Positions 50,438-63,719 are shown, counted from the stretch's first letter. The stretch: DNA of 64,000 bases from Streptomyces sp. NBC_00569 (GCF_036345255.1 NZ_CP107783.1:4575501-4639500); one strand, 5' to 3'. Notes: generated from the letters alone by a model not told the origin. Program-made: numbers and translations.

Positions 50438-51766
50438 CTATTCGGCCTCGGTCTTGGCCTTGGTCTTGATCTCGGCCTCGGGCCCGGTCTTCGCGGTGCC
50501 GCTGCCGCGGCGGTTGGTCCGCCACAGCTGATGGAGGTGGCGGGCTCCCGGGCCCACGAATCGGGCGAGCATCGTGAACAGGGGCCGCAGGTCGTCGGTG
50601 GCGAGCCACGCGAGTTCCGTGCCCGTGGCGCGGGCCGGGGCATGCGGGGTCGTGTATCCGCTGCGGCGGTAGGCGATGAGAGCGGGCAGGTCGATGTTCT
50701 CCACCACGTACCGGTGGCCCGCTCGCTGTTCCCCCTCCGGGACGGCGCGGCCGGTCAGGTCGAGATGCATGGCACGGACGACGTCGATCCCGGACTCGCT
50801 CTCGAAGAGCCGGAACTGGGCGCCCATGCGCGGATTGAAGTCGAGGAGCTTGTACTGGCCGTCGCGCCGGTCGAAGCGCAGGTCGAGGTCGATGACGCCG
50901 GTGAAGCCGATCTGTTTGATGAAACGTGCCGCGAGGTCCGCGAGTTCCGGGTTGTCGACGACGTACGCGTTCGCCGTCATGCCCGCGTGCGGCGGCCAGG
51001 AGCGCACCTTGACGCCGGTGAAGAGGACCAGCGGCGTGGAGTCCGCGTCGAAGTACGCGTGCACGATCCAGTCCTCGGCCTGCTCCCTCGGCAGATACTC
51101 CTGGAGGATCGCGCCGGGCTGCTCACCCCAGCCGCGGGCGAGTGCGAGCAGGCCCTCGGGGGTGGCGATCTTCGTCGTCCCGTTCACAGCGGGCTGTTTG
51201 CGGCGGGTGAACGCCTCACGGTTCTTGGCGACCACCGGGAAGCGGGCCGACGCGGCGAACTCCTCGATGTCGGCGTACGACTCGGGGAACGCAGCCGCCG
51301 GCGACGCGACGCCGTGCTCCACACACAGTTCGTGCAGCCCCTGCTTGCTGGCGAGCCTGCGCGGCAGGTCCCGCCCGACGCGCGGGAACAGGAACTTCCC
51401 GCTGTCGGCCAGCTCCTCCTGGTGCTCCGCGATGAGGACGGCCGCCTCTTCGTCGGTCGGGATCAGGACCGTGGGCCTGCCGATCCGGCGCGCGATGCGC
51501 AGCATGCCCTCGACGAGCCGCTCCGGTTCCTCGGCCCCGGTGGTCCGCCAGGGAAAGGCCCGGCGCAGATAGCGCGAGGACGCCGCGGGCGTGTAACGGT
51601 CCTCCGTGATCGCATACATGGGCACGCCGAGGCGCCCCAGGCTGCGGATCGCTCCCACTCCTCCGTGGTGCAGTGGATAGTCGCCGAACTTCACGATCAG
51701 GCCCGGCACGTCCCGGTCGGCTTCGAACGGCACGCTGCTGGCACTCCCGGCCACGGGTCCCCCCAC
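50438..51766 (-). CDS. ATP-grasp ligase-like protein
   Basis: The 442-residue protein has ATP-grasp features: FPVVAKNREAFTRRKQP, a central QEYLPREQAEDWIVHAYFD region, and the metal-binding VIDLDLRFDRRDGQYKLLDFNPRMGAQFRLFE. Such enzymes join a carboxylate to an amine through an acyl phosphate; substrates here are unknown. The start is uncertain: GTG at 51766 or 51754 are both plausible, and the frame runs to 51841. The C-terminal tail is Lys/Thr/Glu-rich. Confidence 0.85.
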   Translation of the reverse strand: MGGPVAGSASSVPFEADRDVPGLIVKFGDYPLHHGGVGAIRSLGRLGVPMYAITEDRYTPAASSRYLRRAFPWRTTGAEEPERLVEGMLRIARRIGRPTVLIPTDEEAAVLIAEHQEELADSGKFLFPRVGRDLPRRLASKQGLHELCVEHGVASPAAAFPESYADIEEFAASARFPVVAKNREAFTRRKQPAVNGTTKIATPEGLLALARGWGEQPGAILQEYLPREQAEDWIVHAYFDADSTPLVLFTGVKVRSWPPHAGMTANAYVVDNPELADLAARFIKQIGFTGVIDLDLRFDRRDGQYKLLDFNPRMGAQFRLFESESGIDVVRAMHLDLTGRAVPEGEQRAGHRYVVENIDLPALIAYRRSGYTTPHAPARATGTELAWLATDDLRPLFTMLARFVGPGARHLHQLWRTNRRGSGTAKTGPEAEIKTKAKTEAE

Positions 51767-51819
51767 GTGTCCTGTCCCCCTTCGGACCCGGACCCACCCC
51801 GCCCGCGTCCCCCGATAGG

Positions 51820-51849
51820 ACGCTAAGCCGGAATTGACCACTCCAGCAA
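51820..51849 (-). promoter_or_regulatory. Candidate promoter of the ATP-grasp gene
   Basis: On the minus strand TTGCTG (51849-51844), an 18-base spacer and TAGCGT (51825-51820) resemble a housekeeping promoter. Transcription from near 51813 would fit a start at 51766 and exclude the longer frame. Confidence 0.4.
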
Positions 51850-51946
51850 GGCTTATTCGGACATTGCGAACTCTTTAGACACTGCCCCAACGCGGCGCTC
51901 CCACGTAACGTGTGGCCCACCCATATGGAAAGCGAGGCAGGTACGC

Positions 51947-53209
51947 ATGTCCGAGCAGACCCCGCTCACCCCCCTCGACCTCCCCGAAGGCGACCCCTTC
52001 GGACCGCACAACCTCCCGTACGGGGTGTTCTCCCTGCCGGGGGACGCCGTGGAAGCGCGCCGGGTCGGCGTGCGCCTCGGCTCGTACGTGCTGGACGCGG
52101 GCGCCGCGGCGGCAGCGCTCGGCTCGCCCTACGTCTCCCTGCTCGCCCGTCCCACCCTGAACCCGCTCATGGCGGCGGGCCGCACCACATGGTCGGACGT
52201 GCGCCGCGCGCTCACCGCCTGGGTCACGGTCCCGGCCCACCGCGAGACCGTACGGCCTCTGCTGCACCCGCTCGCCGATGTCACCCTGCACCTCCCCTTC
52301 GAGGTCGCGGACTACGTCGACTTCTACGCCTCGGAGAACCACGCCCGGAACCTGGGCCGGATGTTCCGCCCGGACGAGGAGCCGCTGAAGCCCAACTGGA
52401 AGCATCTGCCGGTGGGTTACCACGGTCGCGCCGGGACGGTCGTGGTCTCGGGCACGGACGTGGTCCGCCCCTCGGGCCAGCGGAAGCCCCCGGCCGACCC
52501 GGCTCCCGTCTTCGGTCCCTCGGTGCGGCTCGACATCGAGACGGAGCTGGGCTTCGTCGTCGGGACGCCGTCCGCGCAGGGCACGCCGGTGCCGCTGTCC
52601 GCGTACCGCGACCACGTGTTCGGGCTCTGCCTCCTCAACGACTGGTCGGCGCGCGACATCCAGTCCTGGGAGACCGTGCCGCTCGGCCCGCACCTGGGCA
52701 AGTCGTTCGCCACGTCGGTCTCGGCCTGGATCACTCCGCTGGACGCGCTGGACGAGGCGCGCGTGACGCCCCCGGAGCGCACGTACCCGCTGCTGCCGTA
52801 TCTGGACGACTCGGCGCCTTCCGCCGACGGCATCGCGGACGAGCCCGGTGGCTACGACCTGAACATCACCGTCACCCTCAACGGCCACGTCATCTCCGAG
52901 ACCTCCTCCGCCTCCCTCTACTGGACGGCGGCGCAGATGCTGGCCCACATGACGGTGGCCGGCGCCTCCCTGCGCACGGGCGACCTGTACGGCTCCGGCA
53001 CGATCAGCGGTGCCTCGGAGAACGCGCGCGGCTCCCTCATCGAGATCACCTGGAACGGCCGCGACCCGATCGAACTCCCCGACGGCAAGCGGACGTTCCT
53101 CGAGAACGGCGACGTGGTCACGATGACGGCATGGGCCCCCGGCCCGGACAACACTCGTGTGGGCCTCGGCGAGGTGACGGGGCGGATCGTGGCGGGCGCC
53201 ACGGTGTGA
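51947..53209 (+). CDS. Fumarylacetoacetase
   Basis: The 420-residue protein matches FAH: an SH3-like N-terminal domain, then FEVADYVDFYASENHA (catalytic-site start) and 'LDIETELGFVVGTPSAQG'. The metal and substrate blocks 'NDWSARDIQSWE' and 'GKSFATSVSAWI' follow. It hydrolyses fumarylacetoacetate to fumarate and acetoacetate, the last step of tyrosine and phenylalanine breakdown. It stands alone here; the other pathway genes are not in the window. Confidence 0.95.
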   Translation: MSEQTPLTPLDLPEGDPFGPHNLPYGVFSLPGDAVEARRVGVRLGSYVLDAGAAAAALGSPYVSLLARPTLNPLMAAGRTTWSDVRRALTAWVTVPAHRETVRPLLHPLADVTLHLPFEVADYVDFYASENHARNLGRMFRPDEEPLKPNWKHLPVGYHGRAGTVVVSGTDVVRPSGQRKPPADPAPVFGPSVRLDIETELGFVVGTPSAQGTPVPLSAYRDHVFGLCLLNDWSARDIQSWETVPLGPHLGKSFATSVSAWITPLDALDEARVTPPERTYPLLPYLDDSAPSADGIADEPGGYDLNITVTLNGHVISETSSASLYWTAAQMLAHMTVAGASLRTGDLYGSGTISGASENARGSLIEITWNGRDPIELPDGKRTFLENGDVVTMTAWAPGPDNTRVGLGEVTGRIVAGATV

Positions 53210-53219
53210 GAGCCCTGAG

Positions 53220-53251
53220 GGCGGCGCCGTCAGTGGCCTGAGGGCGCCGCC
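53220..53251. terminator. Hairpin between convergent fumarylacetoacetase and recQ genes
   Basis: GGCGGCGCC (53220-53228) and GGCGCCGCC (53243-53251) form a 9-bp stem with a 14-base loop. It lies between the two stops and can serve both transcripts. Confidence 0.5.
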
Positions 53252-53258
53252 ACCGCTG

Positions 53259-55250
53259 TCACCAGTCGATGTCCTCGGGCTCCGGCTCGTCCTCGGGCCA
53301 GCCCGGGTCCGGCTCCGGCGCCTCCCCGGCGGCGGGGCCGGTCGGGGCCGGGCCGCTAGAACCGGCGCCGTCCAGGCCCGCCAGTACCTCGAGGACACCC
53401 TCGCCCCACGTCGCCAGCTTCTTCTCGCCGACGCCGCCGATCGTGCCCAGCTGGCCGATGGACGTGGGGTGCTGGAGGGCGATCTCCTTGAGCGTCGCGT
53501 CGTGGAAGATGACGTAGGCCGGGACCCCGTTCTCCTTCGCCTGCGCGCCGCGCCACGCGCGCAGCGCCTCGAAGACGGGCAGCAACTGCTCCGGCAGGTC
53601 CGCCGCGGGCGACTTCGCCTTGCGGTCGCGCGAGGCCGAGCGGGACGTGGCGGGCCGGGGCGCCTCCTTGCGCAGCCGCACCTCCCGCTGCCGCCCGAGG
53701 ACGGTCCCGCTGTCCTCGGTGAGGACCAGCGTCCCGTACTCGCCCTCGACGGCGATGAGCCCCTGCGCCAGCAACTGCCGCACCACGCCGCGCCATTCGG
53801 CCTCGCTCAGGTCCTCGCCGATGCCGAAGACGGAGAGCTGGTCGTGGTCGAACTGGATGACCTTGGCCGTGCGCCGGCCCATCAGGATGTCGATGATCTG
53901 GCCCGCGCCGAACTTCTGCCGGCGCTCCCGGTCGAGGCGCACCACCGTGGAGAGGACCTTCTGCGCGGCGACCGTGCCGTCCCAGGTCTCCGGCGGCGAG
54001 AGGCACGTGTCGCAGTTGCCGCAGCCGGCCGTCTGCGGCTCCTGCCCGAAGTACATGAGCAGCTGAGACCTGCGGCACTGAGCCGTCTCGCACAGCGCCA
54101 GCATCGCGTCGAGGTGGGACCCCGCCCGGCGCCGGAACGCCTCGTCGCCCTCCCCCATGTTGATCAGCTTCCGCTGCTGGACGACGTCCTGCAGCCCGTA
54201 CGCCATCCAGGCCGTGGAAGCGAGCCCGTCACGCCCGGCGCGGCCCGTCTCCTGGTAGTAGCCCTCGACGGACTTCGGGAGATCGAGATGCGCGACGAAC
54301 CGGACGTCGGGCTTGTCGATGCCCATGCCGAACGCGATGGTCGCGCAGACGACCAGGCCCTCCTCGCGCAGGAAGCGGGACTGGTGCGCCGCGCGGGTGC
54401 CCGCGTCGAGACCCGCGTGGTACGGGACAGCCTCGATGCCGTTCCGGCTGAGGAACTCGGCCGTCGCCTCCACCGACTTGCGCGAGAGGCAGTACACGAT
54501 GCCCGCGTCGCCCTCGTGCTCCTGCTTGAGGAAGGTGAGGAGCTGCTTCTTCGGGTCGGCCTTCGGCACGATCCGGTACTGGATGTTGGGCCGGTCGAAG
54601 CTCGCCACGAAGTGCTTCGCGTCCGGCATGCCCAGGCGCTGGGTGATCTCCTGGTGCGTGGCGTGCGTCGCCGTCGCCGTGAGCGCGATGCGCGGCACGT
54701 CCGGCCAGCGCCGGCCGAGGACGGACAGGGCCAGGTAGTCCGGGCGGAAGTCGTGCCCCCACTGCGCCACACAGTGCGCCTCGTCGATCGCGAAGACGGA
54801 GATCCTGCCGCGGGAGAGCAGATCGAGCGTGGAGTCGAGGCGGAGCCGCTCCGGTGCCAGATAGATGACATCCAGCTCACCCGCGAGGAACTCGGCCTCG
54901 ACGGTGCGACGCTCGTCGAAGTCCTGCGTCGAGTTCATGAACCCGGCGCGGACGCCGAGCGCGCGCAGCGCGTCCACCTGGTCCTGCATGAGAGCGATGA
55001 GGGGCGAGATCACGACGCCCGTGCCGGGCCTGACCAGGGCCGGGATCTGATAGCACAGGGACTTTCCGCCGCCGGTCGGCATCAGGACGACGGCGTCCCC
55101 GCCGTCCACGACATGGTCGATGACCGCTTCCTGCTCGCCGCGGAACGCGTCATATCCGAAGACGCGGTGCAGCGTCTCCAGCGCGCCGCCGCGCATCGCC
55201 GTCGCCACGCCGGGCTCCGTCACCTCGCTCATGCCACCGATCCCATTCAT
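53259..55250 (-). CDS. recQ: RecQ-family ATP-dependent DNA helicase
   Basis: The 663-residue helicase has Walker [13 protein letters not shown] in FAIDEAHC, the aromatic-rich loop [12 protein letters not shown] and motif VI '[10 protein letters not shown]'. A zinc-binding RQC region follows (Cys in AQCRRSQ and CGNCDTC), then a winged helix and a C-terminal HRDC domain (about 555-625). It unwinds forked and recombination DNA with 3'-5' polarity. The ATG at 55250 is my choice; ATG at 55232 (MSEVTE) is equally possible. Confidence 0.94.
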   Translation of the reverse strand: MNGIGGMSEVTEPGVATAMRGGALETLHRVFGYDAFRGEQEAVIDHVVDGGDAVVLMPTGGGKSLCYQIPALVRPGTGVVISPLIALMQDQVDALRALGVRAGFMNSTQDFDERRTVEAEFLAGELDVIYLAPERLRLDSTLDLLSRGRISVFAIDEAHCVAQWGHDFRPDYLALSVLGRRWPDVPRIALTATATHATHQEITQRLGMPDAKHFVASFDRPNIQYRIVPKADPKKQLLTFLKQEHEGDAGIVYCLSRKSVEATAEFLSRNGIEAVPYHAGLDAGTRAAHQSRFLREEGLVVCATIAFGMGIDKPDVRFVAHLDLPKSVEGYYQETGRAGRDGLASTAWMAYGLQDVVQQRKLINMGEGDEAFRRRAGSHLDAMLALCETAQCRRSQLLMYFGQEPQTAGCGNCDTCLSPPETWDGTVAAQKVLSTVVRLDRERRQKFGAGQIIDILMGRRTAKVIQFDHDQLSVFGIGEDLSEAEWRGVVRQLLAQGLIAVEGEYGTLVLTEDSGTVLGRQREVRLRKEAPRPATSRSASRDRKAKSPAADLPEQLLPVFEALRAWRGAQAKENGVPAYVIFHDATLKEIALQHPTSIGQLGTIGGVGEKKLATWGEGVLEVLAGLDGAGSSGPAPTGPAAGEAPEPDPGWPEDEPEPEDIDW

Positions 55251-55406
55251 CGCCCTGTCCCCGTACGTCCGTACTTCGTGGTTCGACCACTGCTGCCACG
55301 ATAGGGCTCCGCGCCGACAGCCCGAAAAGTTATCCACAGGCTGGGGGCGAAGCCGCCTCCCGGCCGGGGTCCGGGGAGGCGTCCCCCACGGCGGCCAGGA
55401 ACGCCT

Positions 55407-55440
55407 CCGCCCGGCATCCCCTCGCGGGGACACCGGGCGG
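55407..55440 (-). terminator. Terminator of the main nuo operon
   Basis: CCGCCCGG and CCGGGCGG enclose CCCC-TCGC-GGGG with small symmetric bulges. It lies 21 bases after the nuoN stop in the direction of transcription. The remaining upstream gap (55251-55400) holds nothing else clear except a DnaA-box-like TTATCCACA at 55330-55338. Confidence 0.7.
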
Positions 55441-55461
55441 TGGCGACCGTGCGTGGCGCGG

Positions 55462-57126
55462 TTACCGCACGAACACACTCGCCTGGTTCGCCAGGTCCAG
55501 GAAGTACTGCGGCGCGAGGCCCAGCACCACCGTGACCGCCACACCCACCGCGATCGTGGTCATGGTGAGCGGCGAGGGCACGGCGACCGTCGGGCCGTCC
55601 GCCTTCGGCTCGCTGAAGAACATGAGCACGATCACACGGATGTAGAAGAACGCCGCGACGGCCGACGAGATCACACCGACCACGACGAGCGCGCCCGCGC
55701 CGCCCTCCGCCGCCGCCTTGAACACGGCGAACTTTCCGGCGAAGCCCGAGGTCAGCGGGATACCGGCGAAGGCGAGCAGGAACACCGCGAAGACGGCCGC
55801 GACCAGCGGCGAGCGGCGCCCGAGACCCGCCCACTTCGACAGGTGCGTGGCCTCGCCGCCCGCGTCCCTGACCAGCGTCACCACGGCGAACGCGCCGACG
55901 GTCACGAAGGAGTACGCGCCCAGGTAGAAGAGCACGGCCGAGATGCCGTCGGGTGTCGTGGCGATGACACCGGCGAGGATGAATCCGGCGTGCGCGATCG
56001 ACGAGTACGCGAGGAGCCGCTTGATGTCGGTCTGGGTGATGGCGACGATCGCGCCGCCCAGCATCGTGACGATCGCGATGGCCCACATGACCGGCCTCCA
56101 GTCCCAGCGCAGGCCGGGCAGGACGACGTACAGGAGCCGCAGGAGGGCGCCGAAGGCGGCGACCTTCGTGGCGGCCGCCATGAAGCCCGTGACCGGCGTG
56201 GGCGCGCCCTGGTAGACGTCCGGGGTCCACATGTGGAACGGCACGGCGCCGACCTTGAACAGCAGGCCCATGACGACCATGGCGGCGCCGATGAGCAGCA
56301 GCGCGTCGTTCCCCATGGTGTCGGCGAGCGCCGGGTCGATGTTCTGGATCGATCCGTCGACGACGTCGGCGATCGTCGCGTACGACACCGAGCCCGCGTA
56401 CCCGTACAGGAGGGCGATGCCGAACAGGGTGAACGCCGAGGCGAAGGCACCGAGGAGGAAGTACTTGACCGCCGCCTCCTGCGACATGAGCCGCTTGCGG
56501 CGGGCCACGGCGCACAGGAGGTAGAGCGGCAGGGAGAAGACCTCCAGGGCGATGAACAGCGTCAGCAGGTCGTTCGCCGAGGGGAAGACCAGCATGCCGC
56601 CGATCGCGAAGAGCGCGAGCGGGAACACCTCGGTGGTGGTGAACCCGGCCTTCACGGCGGCCTTCTCGCTGTCGCTGCCGGGGACGGCCGAGGCCTGCGC
56701 GGCGAACGAGTCGACGCGGTTGCCGTGCGCCTCCGGGTCCAGGCGGCGCTCGGCGAAGGTGAAGATCGCGACGAGGCCGGTCAGCAGGATGACGCCCTGG
56801 AGGAACAGGGCCGGGCCGTCGACGGCGATCGCGCCCATGGCCGCGATGTGCGCCTTCGTGGTGCCGTACCCGCCGGCCGCGAGCCCGACCACCGCGGCGA
56901 ACGCGGCGGCCAGGGCGACGACGGCGAGGAACACCTGGACGTAGTAGCGGGACTTACGCGGCACGAACGCCTCGACGAGGACCCCGACGACCGCCGCACC
57001 GATGACGATCAGGGTGGGCGACAATTGGCCGTACTCGATCTTCGGCGCGCCGATCTTCGAGATTTGTTCCTTGAGCGGCGACGTGGCCGCCGTTGTCCAC
57101 AGGCTGTGGACGGCTGCTGCGCTCAC
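55462..57126 (-). CDS. nuoN: NADH-quinone oxidoreductase subunit N
   Basis: The 554-residue membrane subunit has about 14 segments and NuoN signatures '[23 protein letters not shown]', '[25 protein letters not shown]' and '[15 protein letters not shown]'. It is the last gene of the main complex I operon. The GTG overlaps the nuoM stop as GTGA. Confidence 0.95.
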   Translation of the reverse strand: MSAAAVHSLWTTAATSPLKEQISKIGAPKIEYGQLSPTLIVIGAAVVGVLVEAFVPRKSRYYVQVFLAVVALAAAFAAVVGLAAGGYGTTKAHIAAMGAIAVDGPALFLQGVILLTGLVAIFTFAERRLDPEAHGNRVDSFAAQASAVPGSDSEKAAVKAGFTTTEVFPLALFAIGGMLVFPSANDLLTLFIALEVFSLPLYLLCAVARRKRLMSQEAAVKYFLLGAFASAFTLFGIALLYGYAGSVSYATIADVVDGSIQNIDPALADTMGNDALLLIGAAMVVMGLLFKVGAVPFHMWTPDVYQGAPTPVTGFMAAATKVAAFGALLRLLYVVLPGLRWDWRPVMWAIAIVTMLGGAIVAITQTDIKRLLAYSSIAHAGFILAGVIATTPDGISAVLFYLGAYSFVTVGAFAVVTLVRDAGGEATHLSKWAGLGRRSPLVAAVFAVFLLAFAGIPLTSGFAGKFAVFKAAAEGGAGALVVVGVISSAVAAFFYIRVIVLMFFSEPKADGPTVAVPSPLTMTTIAVGVAVTVVLGLAPQYFLDLANQASVFVR

Positions 57127-58694
57127 TTGGCCGCCTCCACCGCTGGCTTCGGGTCCTTCTTGTGTACGTCGGACAGGGTCTGCTTGACCGCCGGGTTCAC
57201 CAGGTCGGTGACCGGCTTCGGGTAGACGCCCAGGAAGATCAGCGCGGCGATCAGCGGGACGACCACCGCGAGCTCACGCACCCGCAGGTCCGGCAGGGCG
57301 GAGACCTCCGGCTTCACCGGGCCCGTCATCGTCCGCTGGTAGAGGACGAGCGTGTAGAGCGCGGCGAGCACGATGCCGAAGGTCGCGATGATCCCGATCA
57401 CCGGGTAGCGCGAGAACGTGCCGACCAGGACCAGGAACTCACTCACGAAGGGCGCGAGGCCCGGCAGCGAGAGGGTCGCGAGGCCGCCGATCAGGAACGT
57501 GCCGGCGAGCACCGGGGCGACCTTCTGCACGCCTCCGTAGTCCGCGATCAGGCGCGAACCGCGGCGCGAGATCAGGAAGCCCGCCACCAGCATCAGGGCG
57601 GCCGTCGAGATCCCGTGGTTGACCATGTAGAGCGTCGCGCCCGACTGGCCCTGGCTCGTCATCGCGAAGATGCCGAGGACGATGAACCCGAAGTGCGAGA
57701 TCGACGCGTACGCCACCAGTCGCTTGATGTCCCGCTGACCGACCGCGAGCAGCGCGCCGTAGACGATGCTGATGAGGGCCAGCACGAGGATGACCGGCGT
57801 CGCCCACTTCGAGGCCTCCGGGAAGAGCTGGAGGCAGAAGCGGAGCATCGCGAACGTGCCGACCTTGTCGACCACCGCCGTGATGAGGACGGCGACCGGG
57901 GCGGTGGCCTCCCCCATCGCGTTCGGCAGCCAGGTGTGCAGCGGCCACAGCGGCGCCTTCACCGCGAAGGCGAAGAAGAAGCCGAGAAAGAGCCAGCGCT
58001 CGGTGCTGGTCGCCATGTGCAGCGAACCGTTCGCCCGCGCGGCGGCGATCTCCTGGAGCGAGAAGTTCCCCGCCACTACATAGAGACCGATCACGGCCGC
58101 CAGCATGATGAGGCCGCCGACGAGGTTGTAGAGGAGGAACTTCACGGCGGCGTACGAACGTTGGGCCGCCGCGTTCTCGTCGCTGCCCGAGTGGGCGCGG
58201 TCCCCGAAGCCGCCGATGAGGAAGTACATCGGGATGAGCATGGCTTCGAAGAAGATGTAGAAGAGGAACACGTCGGTGGCCTCGAAGGAGATGATCACCA
58301 TCGCCTCGACGCCGAGGATCAGGGCGAAGAAGCCCTGCGTCGGCCGCCACCTCGAACTCCCGGTCTCCTGCGGGTCGGCGTCGTGCCAGCCCGCGAGGAT
58401 CACGAACGGGATCAGGAGGGCGGTGAGCGCGATGAGCGCCACCGCGATGCCGTCCACGCCCAGCTCGTACCGCACCCCGAAGTCCTTGATCCAGGAGTGG
58501 GATTCGGTGAGCTGGTAGCGGGCACCGCCGGGCTCGAAGCGCACGAGCACGACCGCGGCCAGCACGAGCGTGGCGACCGAGACGAGCAGCGCGAGCCACT
58601 TCGCCGCCGTACGCCGCGCGGCCGGGACGGCAGCCGTGGCGATGGCTCCCACGGCGGGGAGCACCGCCGTCGCTGTCAGCAGAGGAAAGGACAT
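57123..58694 (-). CDS. nuoM: NADH-quinone oxidoreductase subunit M
   Basis: The 523-residue antiporter-like subunit has 'YELGVDGIAVALIALTAL', 'FEAMLIPMYFLIGGFG', 'KAPLWPLHTWLPNAMGEATAPVAVL' and 'RLVAYASISHFGFIVLG'. The start lies five bases after the nuoL stop. Confidence 0.95.
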   Translation of the reverse strand: MSFPLLTATAVLPAVGAIATAAVPAARRTAAKWLALLVSVATLVLAAVVLVRFEPGGARYQLTESHSWIKDFGVRYELGVDGIAVALIALTALLIPFVILAGWHDADPQETGSSRWRPTQGFFALILGVEAMVIISFEATDVFLFYIFFEAMLIPMYFLIGGFGDRAHSGSDENAAAQRSYAAVKFLLYNLVGGLIMLAAVIGLYVVAGNFSLQEIAAARANGSLHMATSTERWLFLGFFFAFAVKAPLWPLHTWLPNAMGEATAPVAVLITAVVDKVGTFAMLRFCLQLFPEASKWATPVILVLALISIVYGALLAVGQRDIKRLVAYASISHFGFIVLGIFAMTSQGQSGATLYMVNHGISTAALMLVAGFLISRRGSRLIADYGGVQKVAPVLAGTFLIGGLATLSLPGLAPFVSEFLVLVGTFSRYPVIGIIATFGIVLAALYTLVLYQRTMTGPVKPEVSALPDLRVRELAVVVPLIAALIFLGVYPKPVTDLVNPAVKQTLSDVHKKDPKPAVEAAK

Positions 58695-58699
58695 TGCTA

Positions 58700-60601
<1,902 letters not shown>

Positions 60602-60615
60602 TGTGCAGCGACCCC

Positions 60616-60915
60616 TTACAGCTTCATCAGGCTGGCGTCGTCGACCGAGGCCGAGTGGCGGGAACGGAACAGCGACACGATGATCGCGAGCCCGACCACG
60701 ACCTCCGCGGCGGCCACGACCATCGTGAAGAAGGCGATGATCTGGCCGTCGAGATTGCCGTGCATCCGGGAGAACGCGACGAACGCGAGGTTGCACGCGT
60801 TGAGCATCAGCTCGACGCACATGAACAGGACGATCGCGTTCCGCCTGATGAGCACGCCGGTGGCGCCGATCGTGAACAACAGGGCGGCGAGATACAGGTA
60901 GTTGACCGGATTCAC
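60616..60915 (-). CDS. nuoK: NADH-quinone oxidoreductase subunit K
   Basis: The 99-residue protein has the normal NuoK length, three membrane helices and [20 protein letters not shown] with the conserved glutamate. It lacks the acidic tail seen in the second copy. The GTG overlaps the nuoJ stop. Confidence 0.95.
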   Translation of the reverse strand: MNPVNYLYLAALLFTIGATGVLIRRNAIVLFMCVELMLNACNLAFVAFSRMHGNLDGQIIAFFTMVVAAAEVVVGLAIIVSLFRSRHSASVDDASLMKL

Positions 60916-61736
60916 TTCGACGCCTCCTCGGTCCGCTCAAGGCGCTCGGCCGAGCGCTGCTCCAGGGCCTTCAGGTCACCGAGTGCCTCGTCCGACACGT
61001 CGCGGATCTGGCCGCGCTCGCGCAGCGTCTGCATGACCGTGAGCTCCGACGGGGTGCCGTCGGGGAGCAGGCCCGCGATGTCGACCGCGTTGTGCCGGGC
61101 GTACACACCCGGGGCGGGCAGCGGCGGCAGGTGCTTGCCCTCGCGCACACGCTGCTCTGCCTGCTCCCGCTGTGTCCTCGCCCGCTCGATGCGCTCGCGG
61201 TGCGTGAGGACCATGGCTCCGAGGGTGGCCGTGATCAGCAGGGCGCCGGTGATCTCGAAGGCGAAGACGTACTTCGTGAAGATGAGGGCGGCGAGCCCTT
61301 CCACGTTCCCCCCGGCGTTCGCCTTGCCCAGTCCGACGAACTGGTGGAGCGAGGCGTTCCCGATGCCCGCGAGGAGCAGGATCCCGAAGCCGAGTCCGCA
61401 CAGCAGGGCCAGCCAGCGCTGTCCCTTGATGGTCTCCTTCAGGGAGTCCGCCGCGGTGACGCCGACGAGCATGACCACGAAGAGGAACAGCATCATGATC
61501 GCGCCGGTGTAGACGATGATCTGGACGACGCCCAGGAAGTACGCGCCGTTGGCCAGGTAGAAGATCGCCAGGATGATCATGGTCCCGGCGAGGCACAGCG
61601 CGCTGTGCACCGCCTTCTTCATCAGGACCGTGCACAGGGCGCCGATGACGGCGACCGTGCCGAGGACCCAGAACTGGACGGCCTCACCGGTGGAGGTGCC
61701 CGCAGCAAGAGTGGCTGCGGCGGCGAGCTGGCTCAT
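60912..61736 (-). CDS. nuoJ: NADH-quinone oxidoreductase subunit J
   Basis: The 274-residue protein has five membrane segments with '[49 protein letters not shown]' split across helices. A cytosolic C-terminal tail of about 85 residues follows, charged and helical, longer than in most bacteria. The ATG overlaps the nuoI stop as ATGA. Confidence 0.95.
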   Translation of the reverse strand: MSQLAAAATLAAGTSTGEAVQFWVLGTVAVIGALCTVLMKKAVHSALCLAGTMIILAIFYLANGAYFLGVVQIIVYTGAIMMLFLFVVMLVGVTAADSLKETIKGQRWLALLCGLGFGILLLAGIGNASLHQFVGLGKANAGGNVEGLAALIFTKYVFAFEITGALLITATLGAMVLTHRERIERARTQREQAEQRVREGKHLPPLPAPGVYARHNAVDIAGLLPDGTPSELTVMQTLRERGQIRDVSDEALGDLKALEQRSAERLERTEEASK

Positions 61737-62344
61737 GCCTCCGCCCCCTCGGCTTCGGGCTTCTCGCCCTTGGAGGCGGCGACCTGACGCACCGTGCCGG
61801 GCGCGGCCTCCGTCACCAGACCCCGGTAGTAGTCCTGCTCGTCCGTGCCGGGGAAGATCGAGTGGGGCGATTCGACCATGCCCTCCTCCAGCCCGGCGAG
61901 CAGCTGCTCCTTGGTGTAGATCAGGTTCTCGCGGCTGCTGTCGGCGAGCTCGAACTCGTTCGTCATCGTCAGCGCGCGCGTGGGGCACGCCTCGATGCAC
62001 AGGCCGCACAGGATGCAGCGGGCGTAGTTGATCTGGTAGACGCGGCCGTACCGCTCACCCGGCGAGTAGCGCTCCTCGTCGGTGTTGTCCGCGCCCTCCA
62101 CGTAGATGGCGTCCGCGGGACAGGCCCAGGCGCACAACTCGCAGCCGATGCACTTCTCCAGGCCGTCCGGATGACGGTTGAGCTGGTGCCGGCCGTGGAA
62201 GCGCGGGGCCGTGGTCTTGGGCTGCTCCGGGTACTGCTCCGTCAGCCGCTTCTTGAACATGGCCTTGAAGGTCACGCCGAAGCCGGCCACGGGATTCTGG
62301 AAGCCGGGCTTGGTCTGCCCGCCCTCCGTCGACTCCTCAGCCAT
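61733..62344 (-). CDS. nuoI: NADH-quinone oxidoreductase subunit I (2x[4Fe-4S])
   Basis: The 203-residue protein has two ferredoxin motifs, [12 protein letters not shown] and [12 protein letters not shown]. It passes electrons to NuoB. The ATG at 62344 overlaps the nuoH end by eight bases (ATGGCTGA). Confidence 0.95.
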   Translation of the reverse strand: MAEESTEGGQTKPGFQNPVAGFGVTFKAMFKKRLTEQYPEQPKTTAPRFHGRHQLNRHPDGLEKCIGCELCAWACPADAIYVEGADNTDEERYSPGERYGRVYQINYARCILCGLCIEACPTRALTMTNEFELADSSRENLIYTKEQLLAGLEEGMVESPHSIFPGTDEQDYYRGLVTEAAPGTVRQVAASKGEKPEAEGAEA

Positions 62345-63719
62345 GGGACGCCTCCTTTCCGTCACTGGGACCCTCACCGGTTCCGTCACTCGCAGTATCC
62401 GGTCCGCCACTGACAATCAACTCCCGCTCCCCGCGCGGGCGTCGGCGCGGCACGGCCGGCGGGGTCTGGCCGGGCAGCGGCGGAACCGGGAAGCCGCCTG
62501 CCATCGGGTCGAAGGCCGCGGCCTGTTCGGCCGCCTCCCGCGCCTCACGCTCCTTGCCGCCGCGGTCCCTGAAGATGTCGACAAGGAACGAGAGCAGCAG
62601 CAGGGCGAGGACTCCGCCGCCCACATACAGGGCGATGGAGGCGAAGTCGTAGTTCTCGTTCCGCAGGGTCCGCACGGTGGCGACCAGCATCAGCCAGACC
62701 ACGGAGACCGGGATGAGGACCTTCCAGCCGAGCTTCATCAGCTGGTCGTAGCGCACGCGCGGAAGCGTGCCGCGCAGCCAGATGAAGAAGAAGAGCAGCA
62801 GCTGGACCTTGATGACGAACCAGAGCATCGGCCACCAGCCGTGGTTCGCGCCCTCCCAGAAGGTGGACACCGGCCACGGGGCCCGCCAGCCGCCCAGGAA
62901 GAGCGTCACCGACACGGCCGAGACCGTCACCATGTTCACGTACTCGGCGAGCATGAACAGCGCGAACTTGATCGACGAGTACTCGGTGTTGAAGCCGCCG
63001 ACGAGGTCGCCCTCGGACTCCGGCATGTCGAACGGCGCGCGGTTCGTCTCGCCGACCATCGTCACGATGTAGATGAGGAACGAGACCGGCAGGAGCAGGA
63101 TGTACCAGCGGTCGTGCTGCTGGGCGACGATCTCCGAGGTGGACATCGACCCGGAGTAGAGGAACACCGAGGCGAAGGCCGCGCCCATCGCGATCTCGTA
63201 CGAGATCATCTGGGCGCAGGACCGCAGACCGCCCAGCAAGGGGTAGGTCGAGCCGGAACTCCAGCCCGCGAGCACGATCCCGTAGATGCCGACCGAGGCG
63301 ACCGCGAGGATGTAGAGCATCGCGATCGGCAGGTCGGTGAGCTGCATCGTGGTGCGCTGGCCGAAGATCGAGACCTCGTTGCCGGAGGGCCCGAAGGGGA
63401 TCACGGCGATCGCCATGAACGCCGGGATCGCGGCGACGACCGGCGCCAGGATGTAGACCACCTTGTCGGCGCGCTTGACGACGACGTCTTCCTTCAGCAT
63501 CAGCTTGATGCCGTCGGCGAGCGACTGGAGCATGCCCCAGGGGCCGTGCCGGTTGGGGCCGATGCGCAGCTGCATCCAGGCGACGACCTTGCGCTCCCAC
63601 ACGATGGAGAAGAGCACGGTCACCATCAGGAAGGCGAAGCAGAAGACCGCCTTGACCGCGACCAGCCACCAGGGATCGCGGCCGAACAGCGAGAGGTCTT
63701 CGAGAGCGAGCGGGATCAT
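62337..63719 (-). CDS. nuoH: NADH-quinone oxidoreductase subunit H
   Basis: The 460-residue protein has eight membrane segments, '[25 protein letters not shown]', '[24 protein letters not shown]' (acidic quinone-channel loop) and '[19 protein letters not shown]'. A disordered tail of about 60-70 residues, rich in Pro/Arg/Gly, is an actinobacterial feature. The ATG overlaps the nuoG stop as ATGA. Confidence 0.95.
   Translation of the reverse strand: MIPLALEDLSLFGRDPWWLVAVKAVFCFAFLMVTVLFSIVWERKVVAWMQLRIGPNRHGPWGMLQSLADGIKLMLKEDVVVKRADKVVYILAPVVAAIPAFMAIAVIPFGPSGNEVSIFGQRTTMQLTDLPIAMLYILAVASVGIYGIVLAGWSSGSTYPLLGGLRSCAQMISYEIAMGAAFASVFLYSGSMSTSEIVAQQHDRWYILLLPVSFLIYIVTMVGETNRAPFDMPESEGDLVGGFNTEYSSIKFALFMLAEYVNMVTVSAVSVTLFLGGWRAPWPVSTFWEGANHGWWPMLWFVIKVQLLLFFFIWLRGTLPRVRYDQLMKLGWKVLIPVSVVWLMLVATVRTLRNENYDFASIALYVGGGVLALLLLSFLVDIFRDRGGKEREAREAAEQAAAFDPMAGGFPVPPLPGQTPPAVPRRRPRGERELIVSGGPDTASDGTGEGPSDGKEASHG

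Noticed and set aside
55330..55338. Possible replication origin
   Set aside because: A single DnaA box without a cluster, AT-rich segment or dnaA/dnaN neighbours is not an origin.
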